From assembly GCA_002390305.1 (NCBI GenBank), contig DGPE01000037.1:7679-24830 (forward strand): DNA of 17,152 nucleotides, given 5' to 3'. This document shows, piece by piece, positions 13,884-17,152 of this stretch (positions are counted from its first letter, which is position 1; every line of letters begins with the position of its first letter). The DNA is from Micrococcales bacterium UBA4448 (GTDB lineage Bacteria > Actinomycetota > Actinomycetes > Actinomycetales > Microbacteriaceae). Made by a program: the position numbers and the translations under genes. The notes under the pieces were generated by a model that saw only the letters and a program-made list of their open reading frames with translations, was not told where the DNA came from and made no database searches.

Positions 13884-14399
13884 ATGTCTGACCCCAACAA
13901 TAGTCAACGAAGAAAAGGCCAAGCCGCTTCAATCCCCAAGGGTCATAGCCTTGGAGAATTTAGAACCCACACGGAAGCCACCGAGTTTGTAAATCGCTTG
14001 GTCGCTGGCGAGTTCAAGGCAAATAGGGTTTCTATCATCGGTCACGATCTAGTAATGGTCGAATCTGTTCGTTCGAGGCTGGGCTACGGCAGGGTCGCAC
14101 TCTCGGGTGCACTAACCGGTTTTTGGTTGGGCCTGATTTTTGCATTGCTAGTGGGTGCTGGAATAGATACCAGCGCAGACGGGACTGTTGCCTACGCCCC
14201 GCAAGAGTTCCTGGCTGTTCTAGTCATGGCGGCGGGCGGTGGCATGCTCCTGAATATATTGCGATTTTTGGCCAGTAAGAATAAGCGTGGTTTTTTGAGC
14301 TCTCAGATGCCGGTGGCGGCTCGTTATGAAGTTATTGTGCCCGAAGAGGATGCGGTTGGCGCGCACAAGGCCTTGAAGTTAACCGGCGCCGCCGAGTAG
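13884..14399 (+). CDS. Small membrane protein, general stress protein 17M-like domain
   Basis: A 171-residue protein with a basic, disordered N-terminus (1-20), a soluble stretch resembling the YflT/GSP17M stress-protein fold (about 24-65, FRTHTEATEFVNRLVAGEF), two hydrophobic helices (about 71-94 and 107-129), and a C-terminal soluble strand (about 145-165). This family is found in actinobacteria, often beside the MgtE/CBS gene, as it is here; biochemical function is not known to me. The start is ATG at 13884 with AAAGG at 13871-13875. It is divergent from the MgtE/CBS operon across 46 bases. Its 3' end overlaps the 3' end of pepP on the other strand by 21 bases. Domain assignment is moderate; stress induction is inferred from the family name only. 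Confidence 0.72.
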   Translation: MSDPNNSQRRKGQAASIPKGHSLGEFRTHTEATEFVNRLVAGEFKANRVSIIGHDLVMVESVRSRLGYGRVALSGALTGFWLGLIFALLVGAGIDTSADGTVAYAPQEFLAVLVMAAGGGMLLNILRFLASKNKRGFLSSQMPVAARYEVIVPEEDAVGAHKALKLTGAAE

Positions 14400-15776
14400 T
14401 TCATATTCATACCAACTTTCGATTTCCTGCGGGGTTCTGGGGATCATTGCGCTTAGGTTTTCTGAGCCGGTTCCGGTAACAAGCACATTGTCTTCGATCC
14501 GAATTCCAATTCCTCGGTAGGCCTCAGGAACGGTCAGGTCGTTCTGGTGGAAGTAAAGACCGGGTTCGATGGTGAAGACCATCCCAGCCTCAAGGGTGCC
14601 GTCCTGATACATCTCACGCCTTGCCTGGGCACAGTCATGAACATCCAGACCTAAGTGATGGCTCGTTCCGTGAACCATGTAGCGACGGTGATGTTGGTTA
14701 TCACTTTCAAGGGCTTCCTCGGCAGTCACTGGCAGAATTCCGAGCTCCGCAACCCGCCTGGCAATCACAGCAATGGCTGCGTTGTGAATTTCACGGAACT
14801 TGATGCCGGGCTTCACAACCGCAAAGGCGGCATCCGCAGCTTCCAGCACCGTGTTATACATCCAGAGCTGCTCATCTGAATACTTGCCGTTTACCGGGAT
14901 AGTTCTTGTGATGTCGGCGGTGTAGAGGGAATCAACCTCGGCACCAGCGTCAACAAGAATTAGGTCCCCGGCTTTGACATCCCCGTCGTTTTTTGTCCAA
15001 TGCAGGATGCAGGCGTGAGGACCACTGGCAGCGATAGTCTCATAGCCGAGCTCGTAGCCTTGTTGCCTTGCGGTGGAATAGAAGGCAGTCTCAACTACCC
15101 TCTCGCCCCTTTGCTGCCTTGCGGCTTGCGGTAGTGACCTGACAACCGCTGAAAAGCCATCTGCGGTTATTTGAACGGCAGTTCTTAGCTCTCTCAGTTC
15201 ATATTCATCCTTTATAAATCTCAGCGTGGACAGGGCAACTTCAAGCTCTTGGTCTTCAATATCCAGAAAGTTGGGCCAAGTTTTCTTGTCCTTTTTGAAG
15301 TCCTTTATATCTTTGGTTCTTATACCCAGCTGAGTTTCAACATCCTTCAGGGTCGGCCTCGGGCCAACCCAGAACTCGCCTATTGCTGGGTTTGCAAAAA
15401 ATTCATCGGTGTTCTTACCTGCGGTTGGAAGCAGGTAAAGAGTGGCCTGCGCTTGGCTAGAAGTGGAATCAATCACCAATACCGACCCTGGAACGGTTGC
15501 TGATCCCCAGCCGGTCATGTGTGTAAAGGCGGTATCGGGGCGGTAGCGGTAATCGCTGTCGTTTGATCTCACCTTCGGTTCGCCTGACTGCAGGATTATT
15601 TGCCGGCCAGGGAAGGCATCGGAAATTGCTTGCCGTCGTCTGGCTGCAAAGTCTGCTACCGCCCAGCGCCTGATTTCTGGACCCTCGAGTTCTGCCCACT
15701 TCGAGGAAATAAAATCCATGAACTTTTCAGAGTGCGGGGTGCGAGATCGGTTCGTTGGCTGAGATTTTTTCGTCAT
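14379..15776 (-). CDS. pepP: Xaa-Pro aminopeptidase (aminopeptidase P, M24B)
   Basis: PepP removes an N-terminal residue preceding proline from peptides, using two metal ions, in the cytoplasm. The 465-residue protein has an N-terminal aminopeptidase P domain (about 37-165) and a pita-bread catalytic domain (about 190-445). All five metal ligands are present: Asp276 (LVDAGAE), Asp288 (ADITRT), His373 (GTSHHLGLDVHD), Glu404 (FTIEPGLY) and Glu428 (IRIEDN). A second conserved histidine, His380, is also intact. The start is ATG at 15774-15776; the open frame reaches 15893 but that part overlaps the divergent PHP gene. An AGGAG lies 12 bases upstream, too far for a normal ribosome site, while CAGAAT lies 6 bases upstream as a possible leaderless -10. 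Only 17 bases separate it from the PHP gene start. Confidence 0.92.
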   Translation of the reverse strand: MTKKSQPTNRSRTPHSEKFMDFISSKWAELEGPEIRRWAVADFAARRRQAISDAFPGRQIILQSGEPKVRSNDSDYRYRPDTAFTHMTGWGSATVPGSVLVIDSTSSQAQATLYLLPTAGKNTDEFFANPAIGEFWVGPRPTLKDVETQLGIRTKDIKDFKKDKKTWPNFLDIEDQELEVALSTLRFIKDEYELRELRTAVQITADGFSAVVRSLPQAARQQRGERVVETAFYSTARQQGYELGYETIAASGPHACILHWTKNDGDVKAGDLILVDAGAEVDSLYTADITRTIPVNGKYSDEQLWMYNTVLEAADAAFAVVKPGIKFREIHNAAIAVIARRVAELGILPVTAEEALESDNQHHRRYMVHGTSHHLGLDVHDCAQARREMYQDGTLEAGMVFTIEPGLYFHQNDLTVPEAYRGIGIRIEDNVLVTGTGSENLSAMIPRTPQEIESWYEYELLGGAG

Positions 15777-15781
15777 ACGAC

Positions 15782-15787
15782 TATTCT
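15782..15787 (+). promoter_or_regulatory. Predicted -10 element, leaderless PHP gene promoter
   Basis: TATTCT (TANNNT; the same hexamer as for dapD) lies exactly 6 bases before the GTG at 15794, and there is no plus-strand ribosome site, so a leaderless mRNA is predicted. This spacing matches thiL, the other gene starting with GTG. Confidence 0.55.
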
Positions 15788-15788
15788 G
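15783..15788 (-). promoter_or_regulatory. Possible -10 element of pepP
   Basis: On the minus strand, CAGAAT lies 6 bases before the pepP ATG. It matches TATAAT at four of six positions but lacks the first T, so it is weaker than the other candidates. It is almost the exact complement of the opposed PHP -10 element. Confidence 0.35.
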
Positions 15789-15793
15789 CTCCT

Positions 15794-16663
15794 GTGATAG
15801 ACCTGCATGCTCATAGTAATAACTCAGATGGCAAAGACTCTCCAACCGAGTTGGTTGAAAATGCTGCAAAGGCCAACGTGACCGTGCTTGCAATTACAGA
15901 CCATGACACCACTGCCGGCTGGTCAGAGGCGATAAGAGCAGGCTCCAGGTTCGGAGTTCGAATCATTCCAGGGATTGAAATATCCACCAGACAGCGAATC
16001 GGAAACCATCGCTCGATTAGCGTCCACATCTTGGCTTACCTGCCGGATCCAGAAAATGCAGACCTCAGGGCAGAGCTAACAAAAACTCGCAGTTCAAGAG
16101 TTAATCGAGCCAAGAAAATGGTGGAGCTGTTGGCCGTTGATTATCCAATCAGCTGGGCCCAAGTGCTAGCAGAACTTCCAGAAGGTGCAACTATCGGCAG
16201 GCCTGCAATAGCGGATGCTCTTGTCACCAGTGGAATTGTGCCAAATCGCTCTGATGCTTTTACCTCGATTTTGAATTCACAATCGCGGTATTACGTGTCC
16301 GATCACTCGGTTTCAACGGTCGAGGCTATTTCTCTCATTCGAGCAGCCGGTGGAATCTCCGTTATTGCACACCCTTTGATTGACTTCCCGCCGGGTCAAG
16401 CACTGCAGGATCTTCCCGCTGAGTTTTTCTCAGAGTTAATTTCAGCAGGTCTAAATGGCATCGAAATTGATCATCGGGCAGTCCCGAGCCAGGCAAAGCC
16501 TTGGCTACGCCAGCTGGCGCTGAAACACGACTTGATTATTACCGGATCGAGTGACTATCACGGTGTTGATGGAAAAGAAAACCGACTGGGTGAGAACAGC
16601 ACCTCACCCAAGATGCTGCAGCGAATTTTGGATCAGGCCACTGGCTTTGAGCCGCCCCTATAG
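15794..16663 (+). CDS. PHP-domain phosphoesterase (RNase AM/TrpH-like)
   Basis: A 289-residue metal-dependent phosphoesterase of the PHP superfamily. Metal-binding motifs are in order: DLHAHSNNSD with His5, His7 and Asp12; ITDHDT (34-39); Glu62 in PGIEIST; His78 in VHILAY; His193 in VIAHP; and Asp254/His256 in SSDYHG. Motif spacing and length fit the YciV/RNase AM group, which hydrolyses 3',5'-nucleotide bisphosphates and trims RNA 5' ends; that activity is inferred. The start is GTG at 15794, just two codons before the first motif as usual in the family, with TATTCT 6 bases upstream; a TTG at 15755 in the same frame overlaps pepP and is rejected. The gene converges with a DEAD-box RNA helicase, overlapping it by 31 bases at the 3' end. 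Confidence 0.87.
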   Translation: MIDLHAHSNNSDGKDSPTELVENAAKANVTVLAITDHDTTAGWSEAIRAGSRFGVRIIPGIEISTRQRIGNHRSISVHILAYLPDPENADLRAELTKTRSSRVNRAKKMVELLAVDYPISWAQVLAELPEGATIGRPAIADALVTSGIVPNRSDAFTSILNSQSRYYVSDHSVSTVEAISLIRAAGGISVIAHPLIDFPPGQALQDLPAEFFSELISAGLNGIEIDHRAVPSQAKPWLRQLALKHDLIITGSSDYHGVDGKENRLGENSTSPKMLQRILDQATGFEPPL

Positions 16664-17152
16664 TTTCTGCTCCGACTACGATCGCGATTTCTCTGTGCCG
16701 CCGGCTCATTTGATCCTTCCGACCTGGCTGGTCGCGATCCCTGTCGATTTCCCGATTTTGAGTTTTGCCTAGGGGCTTGACTGGAAGACTGCTGCTTTGC
16801 TGCAGTTGCTCTGCCGATTCGACCCTTGGTTCCAGGGGCGATTCCGAGCTCTTGGAACAGGTGCTCAGAGTTGGAGTAGGTTTCGGTTGGCTCTGGGGTG
16901 CCGAGGTCTAGCTCACGATTGATATGGACCCAACGAGCCAAATCGTTCCAGTCGACAAAAGTTATTGCAACGCCGAGTTTGCCAGCGCGACCGGTTCGGC
17001 CAATCCGGTGAAGGTAAGCTTTCTCATCCTCTGGAACCGAATAATTTATTACGTGAGTAACGTCGTCAACATCGATACCACGGGCGGCGACCTCGGTGGC
17101 AACGAGAATCTCTTTTCGGCCATCTCTAAAAGCTGCCATCGATTTCTCTCTA
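16633..17152 (-). CDS. DEAD-box RNA helicase, C-terminal part (5' end outside window)
   Basis: The fragment covers the last 172 residues of an ATP-dependent RNA helicase. The frame continues to the window edge (REKS before MAAFRDG), so the ATG at 17137-17139 is internal. Helicase motif V (LVATEVAARGIDVDD) and motif VI (YLHRIGRTGRAG) are intact; the region after them ends the RecA2 domain (about fragment residues 1-90). The remaining tail (about 100-172) is low-complexity and basic, rich in Gln, Arg, Ser and Gly, typical of RNA-binding tails in RhlE/CsdA-like helicases. Such enzymes unwind RNA in ribosome assembly or decay. The 3' end overlaps the PHP gene by 31 bases. Subfamily cannot be fixed without the N-terminal domain. 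Confidence 0.9.
   Translation of the reverse strand, partial: REKSMAAFRDGRKEILVATEVAARGIDVDDVTHVINYSVPEDEKAYLHRIGRTGRAGKLGVAITFVDWNDLARWVHINRELDLGTPEPTETYSNSEHLFQELGIAPGTKGRIGRATAAKQQSSSQAPRQNSKSGNRQGSRPARSEGSNEPAAQRNRDRSRSRNYRGGSKPVA

Noticed and set aside
13838..13900. Longer start for the MgtE/CBS gene
   Set aside because: The 21 extra residues overlap the divergent gene and its ribosome site; ATG 13837 has a -10 hexamer at the standard distance.
15755..15793. TTG start for the PHP gene and the far-upstream pepP start at 15893
   Set aside because: Both would make the divergent genes overlap at their 5' ends; the family N-terminus of PHP begins just before the DLHAHS motif, and PepP homologues begin near the ATG at 15776.
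16642..16654. Small hairpin GGCT-TTG-AGCC as a terminator between PHP and helicase
   Set aside because: Only four to five base pairs, no following U-run on either strand, and it lies within the overlapping coding ends.
1..17152. Mobile element, defence island, CRISPR, prophage or biosynthetic cluster
   Set aside because: No transposase, integrase, direct repeat array, restriction gene, toxin-antitoxin pair or synthase was found; nearly every base belongs to a housekeeping gene with consistent style.

Overview
The window is a dense, almost gap-free stretch of chromosome from an actinobacterium, most likely a small-genome aquatic member of the Microbacteriaceae (Rhodoluna/Aquiluna-like). I infer this from protein style (GTGSSREH in LeuD, the actinobacterial DapD type, DUF3117, the actinobacterial TatB tail), from gene order, from base composition that looks close to 50% GC by eye, and from extreme compaction. 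No gap exceeds about 71 bases. I see no rRNA, tRNA, CRISPR array, insertion sequence, prophage or integrase, and no sign of recent transfer.

Layout, left to right. (1) Bases 1-4689, plus strand: a tight operon leuD (5' end cut by the window edge) - murA - plsC - gpsA - ddl, covering leucine synthesis, peptidoglycan precursors and phospholipid precursors, with abutting or overlapping stop/start codons. (2) 4686-6154: a DUF3515 lipoprotein (minus) divergent from thiL (plus, thiamine-phosphate kinase). (3) 6151-8450: dapD (minus) divergent from dapE (plus), two steps of the succinylase lysine/diaminopimelate pathway, followed by a 57-residue DUF3117 gene with its own promoter. (4) 8440-9500: an O-methyltransferase-family gene (minus) divergent from tatB (plus). 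(5) 9497-13837, minus strand: a four-gene operon read MgtE-N/CBS protein - DUF1003 membrane protein - mrp (Fe-S carrier ATPase) - aldehyde dehydrogenase. (6) 13884-17152: a small stress-type membrane protein (plus), pepP (minus), a PHP-domain phosphoesterase (plus) and the C-terminal end of a DEAD-box RNA helicase (minus, cut by the window edge). From memory, the order dapD/dapE ... DUF3117 ... O-methyltransferase ... tatB ... mrp - DUF1003 - MgtE-like resembles the Mycobacterium tuberculosis Rv1201c-Rv1232c region with many genes removed.

The genes themselves are housekeeping. The notable signal is how they are packed and started. Most genes that begin a transcription unit have no Shine-Dalgarno sequence, but carry a TANNNT -10 hexamer exactly 6 or 7 bases before the start codon, which predicts leaderless mRNAs. 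Genes inside operons mostly have a Shine-Dalgarno sequence or start-stop coupling. Divergent pairs are separated by only 17-65 bases, and several have overlapping opposed -10 elements. Three convergent pairs interlock their stop codons over four bases (CTAA or TTAG). I found no convincing novel defence, mobile or biosynthetic system.
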